Shown here piece by piece: positions 10,124 to 20,860 of a stretch of 64,000 nucleotides of DNA; positions within the stretch are counted from its first letter, which is position 1; each line of letters opens with the position of its first letter. The stretch comes from Massospora cicadina (Eukaryota > Entomophthoromycota > Entomophthoromycetes > Entomophthorales > Entomophthoraceae), in assembly GCA_022478985.1 (NCBI GenBank), contig JAKSZP010012110.1:49718-113717 (forward strand), read 5' to 3'. The notes under the pieces are model-generated. The model was not told where the DNA came from, did not search any database, and worked only from the letters and a program-made list of their open reading frames with translations. The translations under genes were made by a program, and so were the position numbers.

Positions 10124-10391
10124 CTAAGACTTATTTTGCTAAAACTGTCTCAAAAGAGGGTAAAGCTTCTAATGAGCTCCGTGCCCCTCTTCCTTCCTTC
10201 CAAGTGTCAGACTTGGTACTCTACTACTACTATCAGATCACTCCTAGAAGTAAGAAGCTCAGGTCTATTTGGGTAGGCCCTTTTGTAGTCATTTATAAGC
10301 GAGGTAATGATTACTATATCAAATCCCTTGTAATCAGAGTTACTATCAACTAAGTTCATGGCCAGTTCTTGCAGCCTTATTATCCCCTAAC
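10124..10391 (+). pseudogene. pol: Element A: integrase C-terminal domain
   Basis: Continuation of the integrase cut at 2505. The frame reads TKTYFAKTVSKE near 10126-10160, then SFQVSDLVLYYYYQITPRSK, WVGPFVVIYKRGNDYYIKS and HGQFLQPYYP before the stop. This is the beta-rich tail of gypsy integrases with the GPF/VVYKR signature. The match in position and frame with 1720-2505 is the main proof that B inserted into A. No chromodomain follows: a purine tract and the LTR come immediately afterwards. Confidence 0.85.
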
Positions 10392-10408
10392 ACTCTTGAG
10401 GGGGGTAA

Positions 10409-11180
10409 TGTTGAAAATTTAAAAGTCCAATATTGCAATAGGAGATCTAGTACTAAAAAAAATATTCCAATAGGAGTAACTTGGGCTTAAATATGGATAA
10501 CATTTGCCAAAAAACACTGGTCAATTCTTGGCGGAACCCCGCAAATCAGGGTAATACTATTGCCCCACTCCTCAGCTGAATATCCCCATGGCTAGTAGTA
10601 AGGATTCACTGAATCTGCAGAAAATTTGGTGGAGTTGTTTCAAGGTCCTCCCCATCCCCTTTCTAGTTTAGGTCAACCACCCATGCTGTGACCCCCTTTT
10701 ATAGCCTTGGAGGGGGTCTCATCAGGAGTAGATATTTTCTCACCCAATGATTGGGTGGATATTTTCAATTCTTACCTCACGGATTTATCCTACCTGCTAT
10801 CAAGCCTCAATCGGTCATTCCTTCAAAGCAAGGAAAGCCTTGAGAGACCTAGTAGTTACAACTTTATACCCTAATATATCTATTCTTGGCCTAGTCCAAA
10901 TTTCAGGCCCCAACTCAATATGAGCCTTGATAAATTTATGTACTAAGCATCAATATCTTGAGAGGGTTTTCTTCTTAACCCCATAATCATTATTAAAAAA
11001 TAATTTTAAATCCTAACTTTTTTACTATTATCAAATTTTCTCCTTAATTTAAATCTAAGTGGTCAATTAACCCCCTAGATATTTATTCCAGTAGTAGAGA
11101 GTGTAACTTTTCATGCAATTATTGTTGAAAACCAGGGCTGAGTAGCACCAGCGAGCATCCCAATCCTCTGATTTCCAACA
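10409..11180 (+). repeat. Element A 3' LTR (end uncertain)
   Basis: Starts TGTTGAAAATT directly after the purine tract CTTGAGGGGGGTAA. Homologous to 62330-62870: both have AACACTGGTCAATTCT-like sequence, the CTCCTCAGC block, a TACCTGCTATC block and GAGGGTTTTCTTC near the end. Contains a 16-base LINE footprint at 10445-10460. The end at CCAACA (11180) is a guess. 37 bases separate it from element G. Confidence 0.7.
10429..10476 (+). mobile_element. Minute LINE footprint (16 bp) with target duplication
   Basis: The 16 bases 10445-10460 (ATCTAGTACTAAAAAA) equal the 3' terminus of LINE-b including its A-tail. They are flanked by AATATTGCAATAGGAG (10429-10444) and AATATTCCAATAGGAG (10461-10476), 15 of 16 identical. 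Same interpretation as the footprint at 7883-7938: a LINE insertion truncated to its last bases. Confidence 0.8.
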
Positions 11181-11217
11181 CCATTTTTGTAGCGTGATCC
11201 CCATCACTAAAACGGGG

Positions 11218-12031
11218 TGTTGGGATTTTACCCCACATTCCCAGCATACTAGATTACCAGGAGTCACTAGAGTCAATTCCCTAAAGCGATATGAATTGGA
11301 TATCAGTTGGCCCTGATTTTTTGTTAAAAACTGTTTGGAGGATTTTTCGTAATTCACCTGGTTTGGATCCATCAGGGGTCAATATGGGCAAATGCTTAGA
11401 TCTCATTGGGCAGAGTTTCCAACGAAATGGGGGCATTTGATCGTTGATCAATGATTAACTATAAGGTGTACCAATTGGTATGAGTCAGATTTTATCACCG
11501 ACCAATTGGGAATTTAAGGATCAAGTTGCATAGGTGAGTAATGCCACCAGCAACTAGTGAATTTATCATATTGTTCGTGACCTGCTTAATGGGTAACAAG
11601 TCCCATTACCTAAGCAGGTGGCCTGCCAAATATGGTTGATTTGCTGGGATCAAGAGGAAAACGTTAATGACACATTTCTGACTCTTTACATTTTAGGTCT
11701 TGAGGTTACCAAATGATGGAATCCTAGCCAGGATGGAGAAGACCTTGGTGCTGTGATGACGATAGGTGATATAATTGCAATGGCTGTCATTTCATCAATG
11801 ATGTGCCAACTGAGGGTTGGGTGCTGAACCCCCACTATAAATTCTCCTAATAATACACTTAATAATAAACATATATTTTGACTTAATAAAGAGAAAACAC
11901 ACTTTACCAGTGATTTATATAATACAAAATATATTTTACCAGAATACATTTCTAGTTCTATGTATCTTCAAGGAAATTATTTCTGTGTGCTTTATTGATG
12001 ACTCTTTAGGATAAAGAGTAAGTGATTGAAG
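11218..12031 (+). repeat. Element G 5' LTR, first part
   Basis: Matches 30582-31390 along its length, for example GATTACCAGG, CGAAATGGGGGCAT, the block ATTTAAGGATCAAGTTGCATAG (shown in part) and CCAACTGAGGGTTGGG. It breaks off at AAAGAGTAAGTGATTGAAG, where LINE-a starts. The second part is 17290-17652. Confidence 0.9.
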
Positions 12032-12639
12032 TTGGAAACTTTTCTCTCTCGTTGCAAACACTTTTGCAACAAATTCAATTCAAGTCTAGGTAAGTTTGAT
12101 AATCTCATTGAGAAGATTAGTTTGCACCCAATGTCAGGGAACAGTTGGGCAAGTAAAGTTAAGGGCACAGGTGTAGGCTCTACATAACCAAGTTTTGTAA
12201 ACGCCCCGGTGAATCTGGTGGAATAGATAGAATTAATAGAAAAAACTGGTGGTTACCATTTCCCCGGAAACTTTGGCCTGGAAAGCGCACTGCAACCAGT
12301 TCATCAATACACCGCACTCCTAACTACTATTGTCAGTGGAACACAGAGTGCATGTTTTCCTGGATATTTAACAAACGGAACTTTGGGAGAAGTTTTGTGG
12401 AGATGTACACACACATTTCCCAAACGTGGTGTACATCACAACACACTCCATGCATTAAGGTTGGCTGGATCTTGGTTTCAAAAACAAAAATGCGGTGGAA
12501 AAAGCCGCACAAGTGAAGTAGTAGTGGACCTCCCAGATGGTCAATGTTAGTTGAAACTAAATGCTTCTACTGGACTAAATCAAACTAAATTTTCGTAAGT
12601 TTTGACTTCCTACCTACTACAGTCAAGTGCACAGTGCTG

Positions 12640-12960
12640 GAGCACCACCTGAAAGCTGGGCTCGCTAAATATGGCGAAATCTAATACTTTGAGATGCAGC
12701 GATTTATGCTCATGCCAGACCTGTGCATGGGCAAAAAGATTGCTGTTCTCACCCCATCCGCGGGGATGGCGGAGGATTTGACCCAGATCCCTCATACTGC
12801 TTTTGTAGAAATCAATGGGCAAGGCTCCTGCCCATTCAGGGTCACTGTGGATAGCGCGCCTCCTATCTGTAATTTCTGTCGCACTTTTGCCACAAGGCCC
12901 ATACCTGCCCTGCCAAGGAGGGCATTACTCAAACTGAAATAATCCCAGAAGCAATGTGTG
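12640..12960 (+). pseudogene. LINE-a ORF1 (gag-like RNA-binding protein) remnant
   Basis: The frame 12694-12942 reads through PHTAFVEINGQGSCPFRVTVDSAPPICNFCRT (quoted in part). The end holds CNFCRTFA and, one frame over, HKAHTCP, together a CX2C...HX4C zinc knuckle split by a frameshift at about 12887. LINE-b ORF1 has the equivalent CSWCNALEHLYSGC. The preceding segment 12110-12640 has only short fragments of coding potential and is probably leader plus decayed ORF1. Confidence 0.65.
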
Positions 12961-13239
12961 GTGCAGACGCCCACTATGAACTGGCCTTAGACACCAACGC
13001 AGCCTTCCCATGGGGAGCGCCAGGGTGCTACATTTAAGTAAAGCCTGTGTCCCCTCAGGAGCATAAGAAGGTCAAGCAGGCCCATAAGGCCCAGCCAAGG
13101 AGGTGGCCAAGATTGCATCCGCAATACCACCAGCCCAGCTCCAGGAGGACATCGAGACATTTGCAGCAGAAGTGGCTCGCAAATCGCTCCACCAAACAGA
13201 TTAGACCCTAAGCCAATTGGGCCACCCAAGTTGAATACC

Positions 13240-14409
13240 CGATGGGTGAGTCAGTTTCACCTGACCAATGCTACCAAGCATTGATTGGAACTGAGTTGCT
13301 CAACAATATTCCTGCTGAAATTCCATTTTCATGCATTGGTGCACTGCAAGTGCACACAATGCTAAAAATTCATCCCACAGTGGGGAAAAAGCAGAAGGCA
13401 AAAGCCAACGCAAACACCACAGCTAAAGCTTCCCATACTGAACCATACTCCATAGCACAAAATACAAATACTGCCAGACTGAGATGTGCTGAGAACAAAA
13501 AGCTGAAGGGAACAGGTGCCCTTCCCCTTGCACCTAAGGTGCAATGGGGGGGAGCCTTCACTTTAGGGGCGTTGAACATCGCTGGACTCAAGGCCTCGCC
13601 ATCCCAGGCTAGGAAACTGAGTTTTTTAAAAAACAATTACCCATGGACATCCTGGCCATTCAGGAAACCCACTGTCCATGCAGTGTAAAGGAAGCATGGA
13701 CAACCATGCTCCTTCCTTCCATTTCCTTTTGTCTATGCACTGTGGGGTGCTTGTTTGACTGAATCATAGTTTTAAATTTATTTTGTTAAAATTGTACCTT
13801 GGCAGCTGCATCCTTGAAGTCACCTTTTTGTGGGATGACAAAGTGTATGCTGTCATTAACATTTACACCCCAACCTGTGCACGAGAATGTCAGGAATTCT
13901 TCTTGGCCATCAATTCCCTTCTGCTACCCCCCAACCCATTTGTTATTGGTGACATGAACCGCTGGACAAACCCATCCACAGACATCTGGCCCTCGTCGCC
14001 TACAATCCCACAGGGGCATGTTGAACTTCACATTCTAAAAGCCACCCTAGGGTTGTTCAATACTCTGCCTCAGCATGCACCGCTACTCACTAACATGTCT
14101 CGCCCCCATGTGCACAACGGCCAGCTAAGGTCCATGACCCGCATTGACCTTATTCTCACGCCATTGAAATTTCAATCCCAAATTTCCCACTTTACCATGA
14201 GAAAATTTGATTTATCCGACCAAAGAATGGTATTGGTTTCTTTCTGTTTGTCCAATCCAGTGGCCCAGGCGCCAAAGTGGTGCAAACTCCTCCCCACCAA
14301 GATCAAGTCTCCAAGGTTTTCCTCATGGGTGGAAACCATGACCTCAGCTCCGGAGTTTATGCACCGTTATGTGCAGACCCAATCTCCACCTAGTAAACCT
14401 CTAAAGTGA
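13240..14409 (+). pseudogene. LINE-a ORF2: APE-type endonuclease
   Basis: The domain starts at FTLGALNIAGLKASPSQARKL (about 13558-13620) in the frame 13242-13688. A frameshift moves to MDILAIQETHC at about 13643-13670, which has the catalytic Glu of QETH. The frame 13783-14409 continues with VINIYTPT, the FVIGDMN motif (Asp and Asn of the active site), RIDLIL and LSDQRMV, where the usual SDH has Gln for His. The enzyme would nick target DNA to prime reverse transcription. What precedes 13540 in the same frame is Lys- and Ala-rich and may be the ORF1 tail. Confidence 0.85.
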
Positions 14410-14489
14410 ACACAATCTGCCAGGCTTGCCACCTCTTCTCACATCACTCACGGGCTGCCTCAGCAGTCATTTTGCGCATGCTAGCATAA

Positions 14490-15720
14490 GTGGACCACCT
14501 AGAGTCTAACGTCCCCACTGCAGGCTACAGCCCAGCTTGGGGTTGCAAGTGGGTGAAAGTGTCCGCTCGCCTCAAGGCACTGGTAAGACAACACAAGCAT
14601 CAGGTTTGTGTTCAGTATAAAGAAAAGCATATTACAGCAGGCAAAAAGTTTTCCACTTACTTTTTAAAAAATTTTTTGCACCACGCCAGAGCTTGGCCTG
14701 AACTAAGGTGTGAAGGCCAGACCACTCCATTGCAGATACGCCAGCTGAAGTGGCGATCTAAACTTTAACTATTACTCCAAATTATATCAATCTGATCCAG
14801 TTCCACCTGCCGAAGTGGACAATATTCTTGAAAGTGCACATATATGCTCCATTTCCCACTTTCAGGACTTGATGAATTTGATTACTTGGGATGAACTCTG
14901 GCATGCCATACGCAGTGCATTATGTAGAAAATGCCCAAGGCCAGACGGCATCCTTTATGAGTTCTATAAGAAGTATTTCAAACATTTTCCTCCTTGCTTA
15001 TGGCCTCTATGAAACAATGTCTTATGTAAACGCGCCTCCTTCCTGAAGGGCAAGAGGCCTTCACGATAACTTTGTACAAGAAAGGGGATAAGCTGGACTT
15101 GGCCAACTGGCGCCCCATTTCACTCACTAACACAGACACAAATTTTTTTACTAAAATTATGGCAAACCGCCTAGTGTTAATTGCCTCTGCTATCATTTCC
15201 CCTGAAAAATTTGGTTTCATTCCAAAAAGGTCAATTTGGGACAACATTCACACCGTAGCCAATTTCTGTCAATCCACGGCTTCAGGGGCACTTGTTTTTT
15301 ATACCAGCAGAAGGCCTATGATAGAGTCAATTGGGATTACCTCTGAGCCTGCCTCCACAAGTTCCACCTCCCCTTTCGCTTCATCAATTGGGTGATGTTG
15401 CTCATGGAATCCGCCACAATGGCTGTGCGTGGCCCTGGCTTCCTTACGGATGTAGTCTGCCCTCAAAGGGGCATGCGCCAAGGGGACCCTCTTAGCACAC
15501 TTTTGTATGACTTCAACTTTGACCCAATTCTTTGAAATGTGAATGCCCGCCTTACTGGTGTCCATGTTCAAGACCAAACACCAGTCAATATGTTGGCATT
15601 TGCTGATGATTGTGTGGTTAAGGTGTTTAACAATTATAATTCATGAGCGCTTGAAGCTACTATCCAGGTTTACTACAGGGTAAGTAATGCTGCACTTAAT
15701 GCTTCCAAAACGAAATTGTT
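14490..15720 (+). pseudogene. LINE-a ORF2: reverse transcriptase
   Basis: Motifs in order: RPDGILYEFYKKYF (about 14940-14975, the PGPDGI block with Pro changed to Arg), DLANWRPISLTNTDTNFFTK (about 15095-15155), KFGFIPKRSIWDN (about 15205-15243), YDRVNWDYL in another frame near 15315-15345, RQGDPLS at about 15475-15500 and FADDCVV at about 15597-15620, the catalytic FADD. The region 14490-14768 is a helical linker rich in Lys and His. At least five frameshifts or stops occur. The layout matches LINE-b exactly. Confidence 0.85.
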
Positions 15721-15779
15721 CTCCTTGGTCAGTATCAAGCCCGCTGGGCCCCAACGCCCCATTTTCTTCCTGCTTCATC

Positions 15780-17240
15780 AACTTGCTTACTAAATCGCTT
15801 GCCCTGCCCACCCCACGCCGGCCCGCATGTGCTCGCCTTTGTTCCAAGCCCCACCGTTGGCCCTGTCCGCCATCTGGGGGTGTGGTTAGAGGCGGGAGGG
15901 TATGCCTCAATGGTGATGGAAAACCATATCCTAGACAACGTTACAAAACTCATAGCTTCCCTCAAAGCCCGCCAGACCTCCCTTACAGGCAGTGTAGTGC
16001 TAGCAAACTCTATGATCCTTTCTAAATTTGGTTTGGGGCTCACGCCATCGCTTCTTCCCTTGTTTCTTCAAGTAATTATACGCCATTCTGCAAGGGTGGC
16101 TTTGGTTAGGCTGCCCACTGCCAGTTCTCGGACGTCATGTTTGGCCCTCGCCATAGTGGTGGTATAAGCCTGCTCTACTTTAAGGCCCATGCTGCCAAAA
16201 TCATTGGCATCTGGATCGCTGCTGTCACCCACCCTACTATCTCAGCCCAGCACTGGTCCTCTGCGGCCCACTCCAACTTCTCCCGCACCCTGGGCCTCAG
16301 CAAACCTACCAACCCCCACTCTCTGTTAAAATATCTCGCCTCACATCCTTCTGCTGCGGGCCCACATGGGACGACACCCCACTTCAAAAGGATCCTCCTC
16401 TCCAAGCAGAGCGCTGAGTGTAGATTCGCATCTGTGGGCAAACCTCCCAGAGGAGGCGCCCTACTCCTTGGTTTACCCAGGAAGTACAAAGACTACCCAT
16501 TCTGAACGGAGTAATACCCATGAGGTCCCTTACCATAGCCAGGGTGTACTACCTGGACATGTTGGACATCCCCTACTCCCTTGATACCCAGAGAGCCATA
16601 TGGAAGTACGCCCACCACCCTCTTCTTTAGCTGCATATTCGTTCCCATGTGTGGCGCTGCTTGAGAAGGGTATAACATACTGCTGAGCGCTCTAACGCTT
16701 TGCACTCATCTTTCATCGTGTGTGTCCAGTATGGATCGTTGGTCACCTCCTGGAAGAGTGCCCTCCCCCAAAAGCGATATGGCGATAGTACAGCGTATAT
16801 TTCACCAGGATCAGGCACAGCCCTTTACCCTGTCTAAGGACATATTTTCTCTGTCCATGGTTTCCCTATACCACTTTCCCTCCATGACTTAGTGGTTGCA
16901 ATCACTATGTGGACTATCCACACAGTTGTCCTGGATTTTATCTCAGGATCCACCACCACCGTCCAGGAAGCTCTGCGCCAGTTTCAGTCGCACCTTGTGG
17001 ACCACTTTCAAGCATGGTTGTTTGGGTACCTCCCACCCCATCGCCGCCAGATGGTCTCATCCTGGTTCCTGATTTGGTTCTTCATTTCAGACCCCTTCCT
17101 ACATACTGCTCAATAGTGGCGAAAACCCCTACATACGTAACCCCCCTTTCTTCTCTTGGCGTTCCCTCTGGCATCAGGAGACAGCGTCTGCTTCTCTGGG
17201 GTGCCCTCCTCTCGCTGAAGTTCGTTTTGTTACATTAGCT
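15780..17240 (+). pseudogene. LINE-a ORF2: C-terminal region
   Basis: 15799-16167 reads VRHLGVWLEAGGYA and LTGSVVLANSMILSKFGLG, the thumb-side HLGV block that follows RT in LINEs. 16137-16505 has FKAHAAKIIGIWIAA and HNFSRTLGL-like text. A third piece at 16892-17116 reads MWTIHTVVLDFISGSTTTVQ, equal to the TIHNSFLRA part near the end of LINE-b. The zinc motif of this region, clear in LINE-b, is not legible here. The last coding part ends near 17238, and about 50 bases of 3' tail follow. Confidence 0.75.
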
Positions 17241-17289
17241 TGCTTATCAGAAGTGTTTGTCACCTGGTCAGCCTTCCCTAAATAAAATT

Positions 17290-17652
17290 AAAGAGTAAGG
17301 ATTTGAGCTGGATCCAGAGAATAGAAGCTGAGCAAAGATGGGGATTGCTGATGACTGTATGTCACCAAAGAGAGAAGCCATAAATGAGTATCTTAGTTTG
17401 GATTAAGTTAGACAGTATAAGGGAACGAATCCCTAATGAGGACATCTTAAGTGTTTTGAGGAGGAATACTGGTCAAGCGTTGGACCCAACACTAGTGATC
17501 TATTCAACTATGGATAATTGTCGTCATACTACTGTCAATCAAATATATATTATTATCAGACAACTCAGAAGGATTGCACAACATCAAACCTGTTCAGTTA
17601 TAATTTAGTGGTTATCAGTCAGAACAATAAACAAAACTCTTAAACTTTAACA
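17290..17652 (+). repeat. Element G 5' LTR, second part
   Basis: Continues the LTR after LINE-a. Matches 31392-31742 (TTGGTCAAGCGTTGGACCCA, TATTCAACTATGGATAA, ACAACATCAAACCTG) and ends TTTAACA. The combined length without LINE-a is about 1158 bp, against 1161 bp for the 3' LTR. Confidence 0.9.
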
Positions 17653-17654
17653 AT

Positions 17655-17673
17655 TGGTACTCTCTACAGGTGT
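17655..17673 (+). promoter_or_regulatory. Element G primer-binding site
   Basis: TGGTACTCTCTACAGGTGT follows the 5' LTR after two bases. It agrees with element B's TGGTGCTCACTACAGGGGC at most positions, the expected site for first-strand priming. Confidence 0.65.
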
Positions 17674-17876
17674 TGTAGTTGAGTAGGATATACTACGACA
17701 CAATAACATACAAGGATGAAAAAAGAAAACTCTGGATGGAGTTGGCAACCGTCAACAAGAATGTCTTAAATTTTGCAGATCATTGAGAATTTGTTGCCTT
17801 GGAATAGAGTTACCAAGATTGAGAAATGAGTAGAAGATGTTTCCAATTTTGGCAATGAGTTAATATGAGAAGCAAC
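17674..17876 (+). pseudogene. Element G leader or gag start, cut by element C
   Basis: A short stretch between the primer-binding site and element C. From 17716 a frame reads MKKENSGWSWQPSTRM and, after a stop, ILQIIENLLPWNRVTKIEK. It resembles the start of a gag but has no recognisable motif. The sequence resumes at 23800. Confidence 0.4.
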
Positions 17877-18713
17877 TGTCATGGTTAAATGACATGATGG
17901 TGATAACCAACCCTAAGGATAAGGCTGGGCGACAGTAGGCCCAGAAGGTGATGCTCAGGCCCTCTCTGACCTCAGGCACACACTAGACCAACGCTGGGTA
18001 CAAGCCAAATATGTCCAGGTTGGTATTAGTGAAGTGAAGAACGCCCAGCCCCTTTCATTGGCCCAGGCGTTAAAACAAATAGTTTATTCGATTAAATATG
18101 ACAGCACTATTAAGTTGATTGAGGAATTGGGTTTTTAAACCCATTCCATTTACAAAACGATGCATTTGGGTGAGATCCAACTTCAATCAATTACTCGAGT
18201 GAAGTCAGTTTTGGTTAATTTACCAATTTGGGTGGTAGTGTTTGCCCATTGATGGATTGGTACTTGGGCCCACTTCAGCAAGCCCCAAATTTCCCCGACA
18301 AAGTTTAAATCTGTTTTCTGAGACCAACATTCCTTGTTGGTCGACTTTTCACAATAAATTTCCCCATTTTCCCATTTTTACTAAATTTTTCTTGGACAAT
18401 CCTGTGCGCAGACCCCTTTGAGGAGGTCTTGCACTACTTTACCATTCCATTTTAAATATGATGAGATCATCCCCTAGTGCACCGTTGGTTCGCCCAGATA
18501 CCCTCTAACCTGGTTTGTCTACCCCTTTTTACCTTGTGCACCACGTCACTTGTGGTTGGTTATTTATCGCACTTCTTTGCCTTGGTTATTATTGCTCCAG
18601 CACCCTCTGCGGGGCTCTAGTAGCTTTGGTAAAAATGGCTAGTTCCCTTACGTTGGCCCTGTGCACCAAGCAATACCACGCTGGGAACAGGAGTTATAGA
18701 CACTCTCCTTACA
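17877..18713 (+). repeat. Element C 5' LTR
   Basis: 837 bp, partner of 22956-23799. Carries a frame (about 17945-18138) that encodes ALSDLRHTLDQRWVQAKYVQ and ends IEELGF followed by TAA. Downstream are CAATAAATTTCCCC (near 18351, poly(A)-signal-like) and the TATAGACACTCTCC end. Confidence 0.92.
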
Positions 18714-18727
18714 TTGGTTGGCCAACC
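18714..18727 (+). promoter_or_regulatory. Element C primer-binding site, palindromic
   Basis: TTGGTTGGCCAACC directly follows the LTR. GGTTGGCCAACC is a perfect 12-base inverted repeat. Element F has TTAGTTGACCAACA at the same place. The site differs completely from that shared by B, D, E and G. Confidence 0.65.
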
Positions 18728-19310
18728 ATTTTATTATATGTTCATGAACTTTTTCTGTGTGGGAATTTTACAAAAGTGTGAATGGTGGGCGCAAGCTGCG
18801 GCCCTCAGCTGCGGTTATCTGCACCGCTGTTTCCCCCTTTTTCCCAAAGGTTGGAGCATCTCGTCGTTATTTTAATGCCTCCAGCTGGAAAGTATACACC
18901 TTTCATGCTCATACCTGGTGGATATGGATGCTTCTGGGTCCAAAAGTCGTGATTCCCTGACTTTCCATCGAAATTTATACTTTCGATTTATACAAATGGG
19001 TTTTACTTTGGCAGCACGTTCAGATGATGCTGGCGGATTTGGCGCAGATGGGCCTGGGGTGTTGGCCTTGGATCATGTCAGGCATTCCATCGCAGTTAGG
19101 GGAATAGAGTCATTCACATTCTAAAAACGTGTTTTATGATGATAATATTATATAAGCCTCTGAGCCATTTCTTAGCTTTTATGGCCTGGATGAGAACCCT
19201 ATTCCAGTATATCAAATAACCCCAAGAACCCTTGGTTGACCATACCATGATCCATGGCACTCAGGAAGTGGAGAAGAGCTTCGTTTTAAATATGATTAAG
19301 TATATGCCCC
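18728..19310 (+). pseudogene. gag: Element C leader with gag remnant
   Basis: About 600 bases between the primer-binding site and protease, where related element F has about 1.4 kb. Only short fragments can be read (for example HFLAFMAWMRTLFQYIK near 19167-19217, stop-broken). No zinc knuckle is visible. I infer that most of gag was deleted, or that this copy depended on gag supplied by others. Confidence 0.5.
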
Positions 19311-19800
19311 TGCAGAAGGCATGGTGGGATATGTGGCCTCAGTAGTAAGAGTAGCCAACTATCCCTCCCCCTTCTATAATTCCAAAACATACCCTGATGG
19401 TGTGCTAGAGCCAGAGGAAGAATTTTCTGGTGAAGTGTTTGCGTTTTCTGCATTAAATAAAGACCATTCGGGGTACTTTTTACTGCTATCCTGTCCTCCC
19501 CTTTAAGGAAATTCAGCACCACTATTCTGGTAGATACTGGCACCACTGAAAACTTTATGGACCAGATCCTAGCCGACTACATTTGGAAGAGTTACTTGCC
19601 AGTGGTATGGTTAAGGGAGGAGCGTCCCAAGGTATTTCCACTCTAAAGGTCGTTGGGACAGTGGACTATCAGGTTGGCATATACCACATGTCCGATCATT
19701 TCCAAGCTATTAAAAACCTCTTGTACCCTATCATTTTGGGTGTGGAGTGGTGGCGTAACTCTGACGTTAGAACCAACTTGAAAGAGAATACCCTATTCTA
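19311..19800 (+). pseudogene. pol: Element C: aspartic protease
   Basis: The frame 19321-19506 reads VASVVRVANYPSPFYNSKTY, the protein stretch also present in F (58090-57990, minus). A frameshift then leads to STTILVDTGTTENFMDQ, with the DTG active site near 19532-19540. 19583-19801 reads STLKVVGTVDYQVG and PIILGVEWWRNSDVRTN, the flap-to-C-terminus part of a gypsy protease (the ILGVEWW block corresponds to ILGMPWL). The domain is complete in outline but broken by the frameshift near 19510 and a second one near 19575. Confidence 0.85.
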
Positions 19801-20039
19801 ACTTTAAAGAATGTTCGCACACTAGTTGTTCCTTTGTCTGAGGCTGACGCTCAGGGTGACTTGCCCCACTGGCCCCACCTTCACACCCTTAGCCTTGCCT
19901 CTATGCTGAAGCCCACTGTGGTGGTTCCTTTACCATTTATTTGGAGGGTTTGGAATCTTCCTTTGATGCAGCTTCAGCTGACGCACTACATGTTTATTCT
20001 GAGTATGACTTTGACTTCAAACTCACTGTGGATCTGGTG

Positions 20040-20860
20040 CGTATTTTTTCTTTAATTTACCCTTGACCATCCGAAGGGAGATGCGTTAGATGTATGAGTG
20101 AAGGAACAGTTAGCCAAAGGCGCGATTTTTCAGCGTACCTCCCCTGTTTGCTCCCCACTTCTCTTTGTTGAGAAAACTGGAGGTACTCTACGCCCATGCA
20201 TAGACTATGGGAACCTCAACAACGTTACAGTACCAGACCTTCATCCCATTCCTTTAAATTCTCAGATTGCGCGATATGTGTAGAAGGGTAAGGTCATTTC
20301 CAAGCTGGATTGTCTCAATGCATTCAATCAGATTCATATTTAAAAGGGACAAGAGTGGCTAACCACATTCCGTACCAGAAAAGGGATTATACAGTTTCGG
20401 GTCATGCCTTTTGGGCTTAATAATGCCCCTGCTATCTTTCAACGCCGCATTGATGCAGCTTTGGGAGACTTGTTAGGGGTATGCGCGGTGTCCTACATGA
20501 ATGATATCCTGGTCTTTTCCCCTGATCATGAGTCCCATGCAGTACATCTTCAGAAAGTGGTGGAGAGGTTAAAGGCAGCCATCCTTACGCTGAAGATCAA
20601 CAAGTGCGAATTTTTCAAGTATTAGGTCACTTTTCTGGGCAACGTCGTGTTTGACCAGAGGCACATGATAACTCCAGACAAGGAGAAGGCTATTCATGAG
20701 TGGCCACCCCCACCTCAGTCAAGGTATTGAGGAGCTTTTTGGGGATGTGTACGTTCCTCAAGAAGTTCACACCCAATCTTTCTGAGGTGGCAGCACCCTT
20801 TTATAAGGGTAGCGGTGCTAAGGTGCTTCAGTGGTCCTCCATTTTGGAGGATGCTTTCCA
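20040..20860 (+). pseudogene. pol: Element C: reverse transcriptase
   Basis: The frame starting near 20098 gives CSPLLFVEKTGGTLRPCIDY and LNNVTVPDLHPIP, then a stop, then SKLDCLNAFNQIHI with the first catalytic Asp. The frame 20404-20625 gives MPFGLNNAPAIFQRRIDAAL. The YxDD box is YMND (20493-20504): the first Asp codon became Asn by one G-to-A change. The thumb text LQKVVERLKAAILTLKINKC ends in a stop at about 20623. The connection LRSFLGMCTFLKKFTP lies in 20700-21017. Inactive. Confidence 0.88.

Larger units (their letters stand above)
1..11180 (+). mobile_element. Gypsy element A (5' end outside window), split by element B
   Basis: Ty3/gypsy retrotransposon in plus orientation. The window opens inside pol. 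The order RT, RNase H, integrase (1-2505), then the integrase C-terminus (10124-10391), a purine tract (10397-10407) and an LTR beginning TGTTGAAAATT at 10409 is the standard gypsy order. The piece between 2506 and 10123 is a separate minus-strand element (B). The integrase reading resumes directly after it, which is what shows the nesting. The LTR end near 11180 is inferred from a terminal CCAACA and is uncertain. The protein relates most closely to elements B and D (same pre-RT spacer with VNLTNKP, same xLDDITVF site). All frames are broken, so the copy is dead. Confidence 0.85.
12032..17289 (+). mobile_element. LINE-a (non-LTR retrotransposon) in element G's 5' LTR
   Basis: A nearly full-length LINE in plus orientation: 5' leader, ORF1 with zinc-knuckle remains, ORF2 with APE endonuclease, RT and C-terminal region, and a 3' end CCCTAAATAAAATT. 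Target duplication: AAAGAGTAAG-TGATTGAAG (12013-12031) and AAAGAGTAAGGATTTGAG (17290-17307). The uninterrupted target is seen in the other LTR of G near 31380-31400. It is the same broad family as LINE-b by protein, but with a different 3' end and far more mutations. Confidence 0.88.
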
